DNA from: Ignavibacteria bacterium
GTDB lineage: Bacteria > Bacteroidota > Ignavibacteria > Kapaibacteriales > Kapaibacteriaceae
Assembly (NCBI GenBank): GCA_013204605.1
Contig: JABMNI010000071.1
Coordinates: 1-64,000, forward strand
DNA: 64,000 nt
Direction of reading: 5' to 3'
The notes beneath the pieces are model-generated. The model saw only the letters and a program-made list of their open reading frames with translations, was not told the DNA's origin and did no database searches. Positions 25,749 to 34,825 of this stretch are shown here, piece after piece. Each line of letters begins with the position of its first letter. The stretch's first letter is position 1. Made by a program: the position numbers and the translations under genes.

Positions 25749-26624
25749 TTTTTTGACGTGACGTTCAGCGTGATACGAACTGCGCACTAAGGGTCCAGAC
25801 TCTACTATGTCGAATCCCATTTCTAGTCCAACAGTTTCATAATGTTTGAATTCATCCGGATGCACAAACCTGTCTACAGGTAAATGGTTCTTAGTCGGCT
25901 GTAAATATTGTCCAAGTGTAAGCACGTCTACTCCTATGTCAACCAAATCTCGCATCACACTTTCCACCTCTGTCGACGCCTCACCTAGACCAAGCATTAC
26001 TCCGGTTTTTGTGCGCATCCCTTGCCGCTTCGACTCCCGTAGCACTTCCAAACTCCACACGTAACGACCCTGTGGTCGCACCCTTTTGTACAAACGCGGT
26101 ACGGTCTCGGTATTATGATTCAGGATGTCGGGTTTTGCATCAATAATGCGCTGCAAATTTTGTGCGTTCCCCTTAAAGTCGGGTACTAACACTTCAATGG
26201 TAGTGTTTGGAGCGCTTTCACGCACAGCATGAATTGTCTCCGCCCAAATAGTAGAGCCCCCATCACTCAACTCATCCCTATTTACAGATGTAATTACCGC
26301 GTGAACCAATTTCATCGAAGCTATAGCTTCAGCAACTCTTCTTGGTTCGTCCAAATCTATTGGAAGGGGGCGACCTGTTTTAACCGCGCAGAATCCACAT
26401 GAACGCGTACAAGTATCACCATGAATCATAAACGTAGCAGTTCCCGCATTCCAACATTCGGAGATGTTAGGACAACGAGCTTCTTCGCAAACAGAGTGTA
26501 AAGCTTTTGACCTCATCATCGTCTTGATACGCGCAAAATCTTCACCTCCTGGTGCACGGACTTTTAACCACTCTGGGCGTCGGGGTGAACCGTGTTCAAT
26601 TACGTCTAAAACAGGAAGGTCCAT
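25740..26624 (-). CDS. lipA: Lipoyl synthase
   Basis: Radical SAM enzyme that inserts two sulfurs into octanoyl groups on lipoyl domains. Both iron-sulfur clusters are visible: the auxiliary CxxxxCxxxxxC (Cys46, 51, 57) and the SAM-cluster CxxxCxxC (Cys72, 76, 79). The C-terminal RSSYHAE holds the serine that ligates the auxiliary cluster. The 294-aa length is normal. Its ATG overlaps the TAA of the preceding gene (TAATG). It would serve the E2 protein at 2396. No lipB is nearby. Confidence 0.96.
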   Translation of the reverse strand: MDLPVLDVIEHGSPRRPEWLKVRAPGGEDFARIKTMMRSKALHSVCEEARCPNISECWNAGTATFMIHGDTCTRSCGFCAVKTGRPLPIDLDEPRRVAEAIASMKLVHAVITSVNRDELSDGGSTIWAETIHAVRESAPNTTIEVLVPDFKGNAQNLQRIIDAKPDILNHNTETVPRLYKRVRPQGRYVWSLEVLRESKRQGMRTKTGVMLGLGEASTEVESVMRDLVDIGVDVLTLGQYLQPTKNHLPVDRFVHPDEFKHYETVGLEMGFDIVESGPLVRSSYHAERHVKKSI

Positions 26625-27118
26625 TATTTCAATCCCGGATACAATTTTTTAACCATTATTCTAACTGATTCGAGGTAGGTTGTAGGAGTTTTGTACAAAT
26701 CTTTTGCCAGGTTCTCTGGATCTGACATCTTATACTCCACGCTATATACATATGCGTTGAGAAGGACACGCTCACCGCGCAAGAAAAAATTTCCTTGAAC
26801 AACTTTATCTGCGTGAAGATTTTCAACGGCGGTCCAAACATCCGATTGATATTGTGCGTTTGTTGGATCTAAATTCAATTCGCTGATTGCCAAATCCACT
26901 GAATCAGGATCTACAATCACAAATTCTTTTTGATCTGGGTTTACTGAGAGTAATCCTTTGCGCAATGAATCAGCTAATTCAAAACACCAAATATTATACT
27001 TAATGGCTCCATCCATGTTCCTAAATGGCAACACCACTACACGCTGCTGAGCAAAAGAGACGTCTGCGAAGAAGCCGTATAACAGACCAATAATTGCAAA
27101 TGTTATTCTTGTTTTCAT
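26624..27118 (-). CDS. Exported protein of unknown function (CsgG/TolB-N-like pattern)
   Basis: A 164-aa protein with a signal peptide (MKTRITFAIIGLLYGFFADVSFA). The mature part starts QQRVVVLPFRNMDG, then 'ELADSLRKGLL', then ADKVVQGNFFLRGERVLLNAYVY. This order (a 'VxVLPF.n' strand, a helix selecting low-copy 'DSL', then 'VxGxf...l.i.a.v') resembles the fold shared by CsgG, FlgO and TolB N-terminal domains. I cannot assign a function. It is translationally coupled to lipA (TAATG) and follows the HPt gene by 2 bp. Confidence 0.6.
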   Translation of the reverse strand: MKTRITFAIIGLLYGFFADVSFAQQRVVVLPFRNMDGAIKYNIWCFELADSLRKGLLSVNPDQKEFVIVDPDSVDLAISELNLDPTNAQYQSDVWTAVENLHADKVVQGNFFLRGERVLLNAYVYSVEYKMSDPENLAKDLYKTPTTYLESVRIMVKKLYPGLK

Positions 27119-27120
27119 AA

Positions 27121-27436
27121 TTATCTATGTAGTCGTTTTTTCAACTCATACATTGCTTCAAGTATTCCCTGTATACGTTTCGAAGCTGTTTCCCAATCAC
27201 TGTTGGCTGCATCAGACATTAGTGCAGCTCCTGCTTTAGAAAGATCTTTAAAGCCAAATTGCATAAAGGAACCCTTAACAGTATGGCCAAATCGATACAA
27301 CTCTTCTGTATCCATCGATTTTGTTATGGAGGTCCATGTTACGGTTAAATCACTAACCCAAGAATCCACAAACTCCGGAAGTAATTCTACCATTACCTGT
27401 TCTGTTGGTAAGGATATTGGCAGCTCATATGTAAAC

Positions 27437-27453
<17 letters not shown>
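27121..27453 (-). CDS. Histidine phosphotransfer (HPt) domain protein
   Basis: Single-domain HPt protein of 110 aa. The phospho-accepting His57 lies in RFGHTVKGSFMQFGF, the usual HxxKG helix, with a second amphipathic helix pair following. Such proteins relay phosphate between hybrid kinases and response regulators; no kinase or regulator is nearby. The start is uncertain: GTG at 27453 lies inside the RNase P RNA P1 helix, while ATG at 27393 (codon 21) would avoid it and still keep the domain. CAGGAAT, part of rnpB, could act as ribosome-binding site for the GTG. Confidence 0.75.
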
Positions 27454-27882
<429 letters not shown>

Positions 27883-27904
27883 GACGAAATATTTTTACTA
27901 TCTG

Positions 27905-28642
27905 CTATGCGTCTAACAATTCATCGACGCTATTTTGAATTTCTTCTGTGTACAATATCCGTCCACAATTTTCACAGGCATACAGTTTTTCCCGATTGTA
28001 TTTCATTTCCATTATTTTTTGTGATGGCACGGCTGAGAAGCAACCACTGCATGAATTTCGACGAATGCCAACGGCAGCTTCCTTATGAAACGTCCGAATA
28101 CGCTCGTATTCAGCTTCCAACGTGTCATCTAGTTCAGCGATTATTTTGAGTCTCAGCTTGATGTACTTTTTCAGTTCATCGTTTTGGTCGCCACTCAATT
28201 CTTCGAGTTCCTTTTCCTTATCATCTAATTTCTCACGAGCCTCACTCAAGACACTAGTTTCAATCTCTAAGGTTGCGCGCAGATTTTCTTCCTTCACATG
28301 CGACGTACGCAAATTGTCTTCCAATTCGGCCACTTCAGTTTTGATGTGTTGGATTTCCTTAGTAATCGCATCGAATTCTCGATTGTTTTTTACCTTGAAT
28401 TGTTGTTTAGCAAGTTTCTGTTCTTTATCGTGCAATTCCTGTGTAGTTACGTGTGCGGTGCCGCGTAAGTGGTCAATTTCATCAAGCTTTTGTTGAGTGG
28501 CTTCAACCAGCAAGGAGCATTCCTTTACTCTCTCTTCGAGCCCCTTCACAGTTATGGGAAGGTCGCCCAATTCGTCCCGCAGCTCATCAAGATGAGTGTC
28601 AACGGTAGCAAGTTTTGCAATGAGAGTAATGTGTTCAGTCAT
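27905..28642 (-). CDS. Coiled-coil protein with C4-type zinc ribbon
   Basis: A 245-aa protein whose first ~170 residues are a long Lys/Glu-rich coiled coil (heptads such as LEERVKECSLLVEATQQKL). It ends in a C4 zinc ribbon (CSGCFSAVPSQ...CENCGRILY), the PF02591 pattern. The family is widespread, and its gene commonly sits next to a Nif3-like gene, as here (28 bp). Its exact function is unsettled; a role in nucleic acid or protein binding is often suggested. rnpB begins 22 bp after its stop. Confidence 0.88.
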   Translation of the reverse strand: MTEHITLIAKLATVDTHLDELRDELGDLPITVKGLEERVKECSLLVEATQQKLDEIDHLRGTAHVTTQELHDKEQKLAKQQFKVKNNREFDAITKEIQHIKTEVAELEDNLRTSHVKEENLRATLEIETSVLSEAREKLDDKEKELEELSGDQNDELKKYIKLRLKIIAELDDTLEAEYERIRTFHKEAAVGIRRNSCSGCFSAVPSQKIMEMKYNREKLYACENCGRILYTEEIQNSVDELLDA

Positions 28643-28670
28643 TATTTATCCTAGAGTTTTTACAATTCTA

Positions 28671-29465
28671 CTATGTTGACGCGGTGCAATACTGCACAGG
28701 GTTCGTATTGATTTCCGAAAGAATGAGTTGGCAATCAGCCGACAGCAAAGGGCGCAATTCTTGAATAATTCCGGCCGGAACAAATTGCTCCATCTCGTAG
28801 TGTCCTGGATCAACCAATCCAATCAAATTGCTCGCAGCATGAAACGCATGGTACTTTACGTCGGCAGTTACAAATACATCAACTTTAGACGCTACAGCTT
28901 TGTCAAACCATGCAATTCCACTACCGGCTACAATTGCTACAGTTGTGACTGAATTCGTAACACACGGAACATGTCGCACCACGCTGCCACATACTTCGGC
29001 CACTTTGTGTACAAAAGTACGGTAATCGGTGGTGTGTGGGTATCGGGCAATTACTCCGAGACCCGAGCCGTTATTGGTCGAGATTGGATCTAGCACTTCC
29101 ACTGTTTCTAATCCCAGCTTGGAAGCAAGAAGAAAATTAGTGCCTTGGGGAAAAACATCAAATGCGGTATGCACACAAACCACAGCAATTCCATTCGTTA
29201 CCAGCCGAAGCACAAGCTTTGAAACTCGGTCGCTACCGCTGAGCGTTTTCAACGGAGTGTAAATCAACGGGTGGAAAGTTAAAACTGTATCGGCAGACAC
29301 ATGAATTGCTTCGTCAATTACAGAATCGGTTATCTCCAAGCAAATCAACACTCGCTCAGTGGTACCTGAATTCGAAGCTATATGCAATCCCACGTTGTCG
29401 CCACTGACGGCTGCGGAGAACGGAAAGATAGAATTAACTGATTGGACGAAATCCGACAATAGCAT
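28671..29465 (-). CDS. Nif3-like dinuclear metal centre protein
   Basis: NIF3/YbgI-YqfO family protein, a toroidal hexamer with two metals per subunit. Metal-binding segments are visible: 'TFHPLIYTPLKTL' (a divergent HHPLIF), 'CVHTAFDVFPQGTN' (His and Asp) and 'GLVDPGHYEMEQF' (His, Glu). The first segment has only one His where many members have two, so metal binding may be partial. At 264 aa it lacks the CutA-like insertion of longer members. First gene of the Nif3-zinc ribbon-rnpB block. Function unresolved. Confidence 0.9.
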   Translation of the reverse strand: MLLSDFVQSVNSIFPFSAAVSGDNVGLHIASNSGTTERVLICLEITDSVIDEAIHVSADTVLTFHPLIYTPLKTLSGSDRVSKLVLRLVTNGIAVVCVHTAFDVFPQGTNFLLASKLGLETVEVLDPISTNNGSGLGVIARYPHTTDYRTFVHKVAEVCGSVVRHVPCVTNSVTTVAIVAGSGIAWFDKAVASKVDVFVTADVKYHAFHAASNLIGLVDPGHYEMEQFVPAGIIQELRPLLSADCQLILSEINTNPVQYCTAST

Positions 29466-29558
29466 AAGGCTACGAAGCTACGGAACACCAGCGGATTGCC
29501 AATGTAGAAGTGGTAAAGCCTGTAACTTTGCTATACATCCTGTATCTTGTTGCACGTC

Positions 29559-30320
29559 ATGAATCAAATGGAAAATCAGAAGAAAAACAAAGTTCAATCT
29601 AGCCTCGTTATGGTGGCGATTTTCGCCTTGACGGTTGGGCTTGGTTTTTGTCCTCCATTGTTGGCACAGGTCACTGGTGGAGATGCTCCACCTCCAGATT
29701 CTGTTATGATTTTCACGCCGGCAGTTCCCTTACTAACTGACTACCTCGCAATATCCAATGCCAAGAATGGCTTTGGATTGGATCTTTTGTTCTCTGCATC
29801 AGGATGGGGCGCGGGAGCATTTATACACAGAAAAATTGCTTCAAATACAACGCTGTTTCTTAACACGGGTATATCCGGCAGAAGAAACACGGATGAATTT
29901 GAAAACGTTTGGTTGGGGCAGATTCCGGTTGTTGCGGGAAAAGTAAATCGACTTTTTATGATTCCAACAACAGTTGGGGTTCAGTACCGCCTGTTTTCGG
30001 GAACGTTGCAGGAGTCGTTCCGACCCTATGTAAGTGCCGGTGTCACACCTACGTACATACTTTCAACTCCATACATCCGCGGCGGACAGTATTACGAGTT
30101 TTTCAATTCGTTTGGGTACGGAACTTCGTATCTCCGTGTGGGTGCAGCCTTTGGCGTAGGAGCAATGTTCGGCGATCCGGCCTCTGGTAGTCTGGTTGGG
30201 GTCCAACTACGGTACTACACGATACCATTTGGCGGCGACGGCCTGGAAAGCATGAAGGGCAGTCCAATAAAAAACTTTGGCGGAGTTTTTATAACGCTTT
30301 CCGTTGGATCATCATATTAA
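29559..30320 (+). CDS. Probable outer membrane beta-barrel protein of unknown function
   Basis: A 253-aa exported protein. After a signal peptide (SLVMVAIFALTVGLGFCPPLLA) come alternating strands rich in aromatic and Gly residues (GLDLLFSASGWGAGAFI, TTVGVQYRLF, RPYVSAGVTPTYIL, GVQLRYYTIPFGG), a pattern of small barrels. It ends in 'VFITLSVGSSY' with an aromatic last residue, as OMPs do. The track start is TTG; ATG at 29559 is more natural, and a further ATG lies at 29568. It is divergent from Nif3. No specific family recognised. Confidence 0.65.
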   Translation: MNQMENQKKNKVQSSLVMVAIFALTVGLGFCPPLLAQVTGGDAPPPDSVMIFTPAVPLLTDYLAISNAKNGFGLDLLFSASGWGAGAFIHRKIASNTTLFLNTGISGRRNTDEFENVWLGQIPVVAGKVNRLFMIPTTVGVQYRLFSGTLQESFRPYVSAGVTPTYILSTPYIRGGQYYEFFNSFGYGTSYLRVGAAFGVGAMFGDPASGSLVGVQLRYYTIPFGGDGLESMKGSPIKNFGGVFITLSVGSSY

Positions 30321-30330
30321 CAGGCGCTTA

Positions 30331-30405
30331 GATACCCTATGCGTTGATACCCCATACTTTAACATCCTGTTCTCTAGTACCCTTCGTTTTAAATACCCCC
30401 TCAAT
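30331..30405. repeat. Degenerate 15-bp tandem repeat before trmO
   Basis: Five consecutive 15-bp units share the pattern nnTACCCnnnnnTTT: gataccctatgcgtt, gataccccatacttt, aacatcctgttctct, agtacccttcgtttt, aaataccccctcaat. The units are imperfect, so this is an eye-based alignment. They fill the gap between the barrel gene and the trmO ATG. A binding-site array or a decayed repeat are both possible. Confidence 0.5.
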
Positions 30406-31087
30406 GAAGAAAAATGACGAAAGCCTGTCAATCTCGCCAATAGGTTTTGTTCGTACCCCATATGCTCAACCTTCAGATGCACCCCACCAGCCCAGCGTTG
30501 ATGATAGGGTAGACAGCGCCGTGGTTGAGCTCTTGCCGCACAAAAATTTCGAGCAGGCGCTGGCGGATTTCGACGGTATTGATAGGATTTGGCTAATTAC
30601 CTGGCTTCACCTTGTAGAGTCGTGGAAACCAATGGTGTTAACTCCAAGGGATCGAAAAAAAAGGGGCGTGTTTGCCACCCGGTCGCCGCACCGCCCCAAC
30701 CCCATTGGTATGTCCGTGGTAGAATTGCAAAAGATTGAAGGATTGCAGCTATTCGTTCGTGGTACTGATTTGCTTGATGGTACTCCTGTGCTTGATATCA
30801 AGCCTTACATTCCGTATGCTGATTCGCATCCCACAAGCGGTACAGGCTGGATTCCCGCGCTAACAGAAAGCCCCTTTACCGTAACATGGCCGGTCGAAAA
30901 TGTTGATCCGCACGTGAAAGCCTATGCGGAAAGGGTTCTCGCGTTCGACCCTCTGCCGCATCCCTATAAGCGCATTGCGGTTAATGGTGAAGGGGGCTAT
31001 GTGTTGGCGTATAAGTGGTTCCGAGTTTTCTTTTGCTTGGAGAAACAAAGCGTGGTGGTTACGCACATCGAGATTGAAAATCATTAG
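30404..31087 (+). CDS. trmO: tRNA (N6-threonylcarbamoyladenosine37-N6)-methyltransferase TrmO
   Basis: SAM-dependent enzyme that methylates t6A37 of some tRNAs (TsaA/VirR fold). The conserved blocks are ISPIGFVRTPY, the 'ALADFDGIDRIWLITWLH' helix, GVFATRSPHRPNPIGMS (the SAM-binding loop) and LDGTPVLDIKPYIPYADS. A C-terminal domain of about 80 residues follows, as in E. coli TrmO. I chose ATG at 30404 (227 aa); the track start is an upstream TTG inside the 15-bp repeats. No ribosome-binding site is obvious. Confidence 0.92.
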   Translation: MKKNDESLSISPIGFVRTPYAQPSDAPHQPSVDDRVDSAVVELLPHKNFEQALADFDGIDRIWLITWLHLVESWKPMVLTPRDRKKRGVFATRSPHRPNPIGMSVVELQKIEGLQLFVRGTDLLDGTPVLDIKPYIPYADSHPTSGTGWIPALTESPFTVTWPVENVDPHVKAYAERVLAFDPLPHPYKRIAVNGEGGYVLAYKWFRVFFCLEKQSVVVTHIEIENH

Positions 31088-31135
31088 TTGTTTAGTTGTT
31101 CGCCGTAGTTTTGTGCTGTATTTACAGGAAAGTTG

Positions 31136-34100
31136 ATGTCAAAAATTGCCGAGATTCTTTCACGCCGAATAATGATTCTAGATGGTGCGATGGGCACCAT
31201 GATTCAAAGATTAGGGCTAGAAGAAGTAGATTTTCGTGGTGAGAGGTTTGCTAATCATTCGCATCCACAACAGGGAAATAATGACCTGTTGGCGTTGACC
31301 CAGCCCGAGGCACTAAAAAGAATTCACTTTGAGTATCTGAAGGCAGGTTCAGATATTATTGAAACGAACACCTTCAGCAGTACCACTGTTGCCCAGGCCG
31401 ATTATGGAATGGAAGATGTGGTGTTTGAAATGAATGTACGAGCTGCCCAGATAGCCTGCGAAGCTGCAGATGAAATGACGGCTTTAACACCTAACAAACC
31501 TAGGTTTGTGGCAGGCGCTGTGGGACCAACAAACAAGGCCTTGTCGATGTCGCCGGATGTATCCGATCCGTCATTTCGAGCCATCGATTTCAACACCTTA
31601 AAAAATGTATACAAGCAACAAATTGAGGGACTTATTGAAGGTGGAATTGATTTGCTGTTAATCGAGACAATTTTCGATACACTTAACGCCAAGGCTGCGA
31701 TTAAGGCGTATGCGGAGTTGGAAGCTTCTGGACTGGCGCTAAGCAGAACCGCCAAGAAGGATGATTCGGGCGAACAAGTTCCTGTGATGATTTCAGGAAC
31801 TATTGTAGATGCGTCGGGCAGAACATTGTCTGGGCAAACACCATCTGCCATGTGGATCTCCCTCCGCCACACACCAAATTTGATTAGCCTAGGCTTGAAT
31901 TGCGCTTTGGGCAGCGCAATGATGCGCCCCTTTATCGAAGAAATTAGTCAGGTTGCTGAGTGCTACGTTTCGCTGTATCCAAATGCTGGCCTGCCAAATA
32001 CCATGGGTGGTTACGATGAGACGCCTGATTTCATGGCAGAGCAGGCCTTAGAGTATGCAAAAGCTGGCTTTTTAAATGTGGTTGGAGGATGTTGCGGAAC
32101 AACTCCTGATCACATTAGGGCTATTGCAGACGCGGTGGCAGACAGCGAGCCGCGCACACTGCCTGAGGGCAATCCGTATATGCAATTGAGTGGTTTGGAG
32201 CCATTGGTTGTCCGACCCGATTCAAATTTTGTGAACGTGGGTGAGCGAACGAACGTCACCGGCTCTCGAGCTTTTGCAAAATTGATTTTGTCTGGCAACA
32301 TGGAGAAGGCTCTTGATGTTGCACGACAACAGGTTGAAAACGGTGCGCAGATTATTGATATCAACATGGACGAAGGATTGCTGGATTCTGAGGAGGCCAT
32401 GGGGATGTTCCTTAGGCTAATTGGATCAGAGCCGGATATCTCTCGCGTGCCAGTCATGATTGATTCATCCAAGTGGAGTGTTTTGGAGCGGGGTCTTGAG
32501 CACATTCAAGGCAAAGGAATTGCGAACTCAATTTCACTTAAAGATGGGGAGCAAGAGTTTATTCGTCGAGCGAAAATTTGTTTGCAGTTTGGGGCCGCTG
32601 TAGTGGTAATGGCCTTCGATGAAAAGGGCCAGGCAGACACGTTTGAACGCCGAATCGAAATTTGCGAAAGAGCGTATCGCATTTTGACATCCGAGGTGGG
32701 ATTTGCACCTACTGACATAATCTTCGATCCGAACATTCTGACAATCGGAACCGGAATGGACGAACACAACGATTACGCTGTCGATTTTTTGCGGGCAACA
32801 CATTGGATAAAACAAAACCTTCCCGGTGTGAAAATTAGCGGCGGAGTGAGTAATCTTTCGTTTTCATTTAGAAGCAGTGAGCCTGTGCGGCGGGCAATGC
32901 ACACTGCATTCTTATACCACGCAATTCAAGCTGGTATGGACATGGGCATTGTCAACGCTGGTCAAATTGATGTTTACGATCAGATATCGCCAGATTTGTT
33001 GGAAGCCGTCGAAGACGTAATATTCAACCGCCGAGCAGATTCAACTGAACGCTTGCTTACCATGGCGGAATCACTGCAGGTAGATGGAAAGACAGAGGCA
33101 AAAACCGAAGAGTGGAGATTGCTTCCAGTCAAAGACAGGCTAGCATATTCATTAGTAAGGGGCATTACAGAGCACATTGACGTTGATACTGAGGAGGCAA
33201 GGCAACTTCTGGGTCGTCCGATATTGGTAATTGAGGGTCCGCTGATGGACGGAATGAACCAGGTGGGTGATCTTTTCGGGGCTGGCAAAATGTTTCTTCC
33301 ACAGGTTGTAAAGAGTGCTCGCGTAATGAAGAAAGCGGTGGCATACTTACAACCCTTCATGGAAGCTGAAAAACTTGCAACAGGTCAGCAACACGACTTT
33401 GCCGGCACCATATTGATGGCGACGGTTAAAGGAGATGTGCACGACATTGGAAAAAACATTGTAGGTGTTGTGCTGGGCTGCAACAATTATAAAGTGATCG
33501 ACCTTGGCGTGATGGTGTCGGCGGAGAAAATTATCGATACCGCAATAGCGGAGAATGTTGACGTGATTGGTCTATCCGGATTGATTACCCCATCGTTAGA
33601 TGAAATGATACACGTGGCAAAGGAAATGCAACGCAGAGGTGTAGAGTTGCCGTTGTTGATTGGCGGAGCAACCACATCACGGACTCATACAGCAGTTCGA
33701 GTTGCCCCTGCCCGAACCGGCCCTGTCATACACGTAATAGATGCATCTAAAGCCGTTCCCATTGTTGGCGATTTGATAAGCACCGAGCGTAGGCACCATT
33801 TGATGGCTTCGGTGGTGAGCGAATATGAGTCAGTGCGCACCGAGTATGCGAAGAGGTCCGACGCAAAAACTATGGTATCGATTAAAGCTGCTAGAGACTT
33901 GAAGTCAACTTTTAACGAAGAGGGAATAGCCTCTAAACCAAGGTTTCTTGGTGTGAAAGTTTATGACAATATTGCACTGACCGTACTTCGGGAGTACATT
34001 GATTGGTCGCCGTTCTTCCTATCATGGGAATTGAGAGGCAAGTACCCCGCAATTTTGACAGATCCAAAGTATGGAACCGAAGCGCAAAAACTATACAATG

Positions 34101-34819
34101 ATGCCCAATCCATTTTAGATAAAATCATTCAAGAAAACCTGATTCAGGCAAGGGCAGTGTGCGGATTATTCGAAGCTAATTCCGTGGACGACGATGTAGT
34201 ATTAAAAGATGGTCCTACCTTGCACTTCTTGCGTCAGCAAAGTGCGAAAGCCGCGGGTGTTCCACAAAAGTGTTTGGCTGACTACATAGCCCCCGTATCA
34301 AGTGGACTTCAAGATCACGTTGGGGCATTTATAGTAAATACCGGTATTGGTGTGGATGCTTTATGCGCACAATACGAAAAAGATCACGACGATTATTCCT
34401 CAATTATGGTCAAGTCAGTAGCAGACCGATTTGCTGAAGCTGCTGCGGAGTGGCTGCACGAAACTGTGAGAAGAGAAGTGTGGGGTTACGCGGCGGATGA
34501 GAGGATAGATGTTTCGGACTTGATAGATGAGAAGTATCAGGGTATCCGTCCGGCACCGGGTTACCCGGCATGTCCAGACCACACAGAAAAAGCTACTTTA
34601 TTCAGCCTTTTGAACGGAGAGGAAAACGCTGGAGTGAAGCTGACAGAAAATTTTGCAATGCATCCAGCCTCCGCTGTGAGCGGCTGGTTTTTTGGACATG
34701 CAGATGCCAAGTATTTTGCTGTCAACAAAATTTCAACCGATCAAGTTGAGGACTATGCTATTCGCAAAAATATTTCGGTAAAAGAGTGTGAAAAATGGTT
34801 AGCCCCCTTGCTTTTTTAA
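31136..34819 (+). CDS. metH: Cobalamin-dependent methionine synthase
   Basis: Transfers a methyl group from methyl-tetrahydrofolate to homocysteine via cobalamin. All four modules are visible: the homocysteine domain with zinc Cys319/320 in VGGCCGTTP; the pterin domain ([27 protein letters not shown]); the B12 domain with His769 in [11 protein letters not shown]; and the activation domain ([15 protein letters not shown]). The ATG at 31136 follows an ACAGGAAAG site, giving 1227 aa, close to E. coli MetH. The gap to the previous gene is only 48 bp and holds no cobalamin riboswitch. It converges with a TonB-dependent receptor gene, 6 bp away. Confidence 0.97.
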   Translation: MSKIAEILSRRIMILDGAMGTMIQRLGLEEVDFRGERFANHSHPQQGNNDLLALTQPEALKRIHFEYLKAGSDIIETNTFSSTTVAQADYGMEDVVFEMNVRAAQIACEAADEMTALTPNKPRFVAGAVGPTNKALSMSPDVSDPSFRAIDFNTLKNVYKQQIEGLIEGGIDLLLIETIFDTLNAKAAIKAYAELEASGLALSRTAKKDDSGEQVPVMISGTIVDASGRTLSGQTPSAMWISLRHTPNLISLGLNCALGSAMMRPFIEEISQVAECYVSLYPNAGLPNTMGGYDETPDFMAEQALEYAKAGFLNVVGGCCGTTPDHIRAIADAVADSEPRTLPEGNPYMQLSGLEPLVVRPDSNFVNVGERTNVTGSRAFAKLILSGNMEKALDVARQQVENGAQIIDINMDEGLLDSEEAMGMFLRLIGSEPDISRVPVMIDSSKWSVLERGLEHIQGKGIANSISLKDGEQEFIRRAKICLQFGAAVVVMAFDEKGQADTFERRIEICERAYRILTSEVGFAPTDIIFDPNILTIGTGMDEHNDYAVDFLRATHWIKQNLPGVKISGGVSNLSFSFRSSEPVRRAMHTAFLYHAIQAGMDMGIVNAGQIDVYDQISPDLLEAVEDVIFNRRADSTERLLTMAESLQVDGKTEAKTEEWRLLPVKDRLAYSLVRGITEHIDVDTEEARQLLGRPILVIEGPLMDGMNQVGDLFGAGKMFLPQVVKSARVMKKAVAYLQPFMEAEKLATGQQHDFAGTILMATVKGDVHDIGKNIVGVVLGCNNYKVIDLGVMVSAEKIIDTAIAENVDVIGLSGLITPSLDEMIHVAKEMQRRGVELPLLIGGATTSRTHTAVRVAPARTGPVIHVIDASKAVPIVGDLISTERRHHLMASVVSEYESVRTEYAKRSDAKTMVSIKAARDLKSTFNEEGIASKPRFLGVKVYDNIALTVLREYIDWSPFFLSWELRGKYPAILTDPKYGTEAQKLYNDAQSILDKIIQENLIQARAVCGLFEANSVDDDVVLKDGPTLHFLRQQSAKAAGVPQKCLADYIAPVSSGLQDHVGAFIVNTGIGVDALCAQYEKDHDDYSSIMVKSVADRFAEAAAEWLHETVRREVWGYAADERIDVSDLIDEKYQGIRPAPGYPACPDHTEKATLFSLLNGEENAGVKLTENFAMHPASAVSGWFFGHADAKYFAVNKISTDQVEDYAIRKNISVKECEKWLAPLLF

Positions 34820-34825
34820 ACGGTT

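Noticed and set aside
31088-31135. Cobalamin riboswitch upstream of metH
   Set aside because: The gap to trmO is only 48 bp, too short for the ~200-nt element, and no B12-box was seen.
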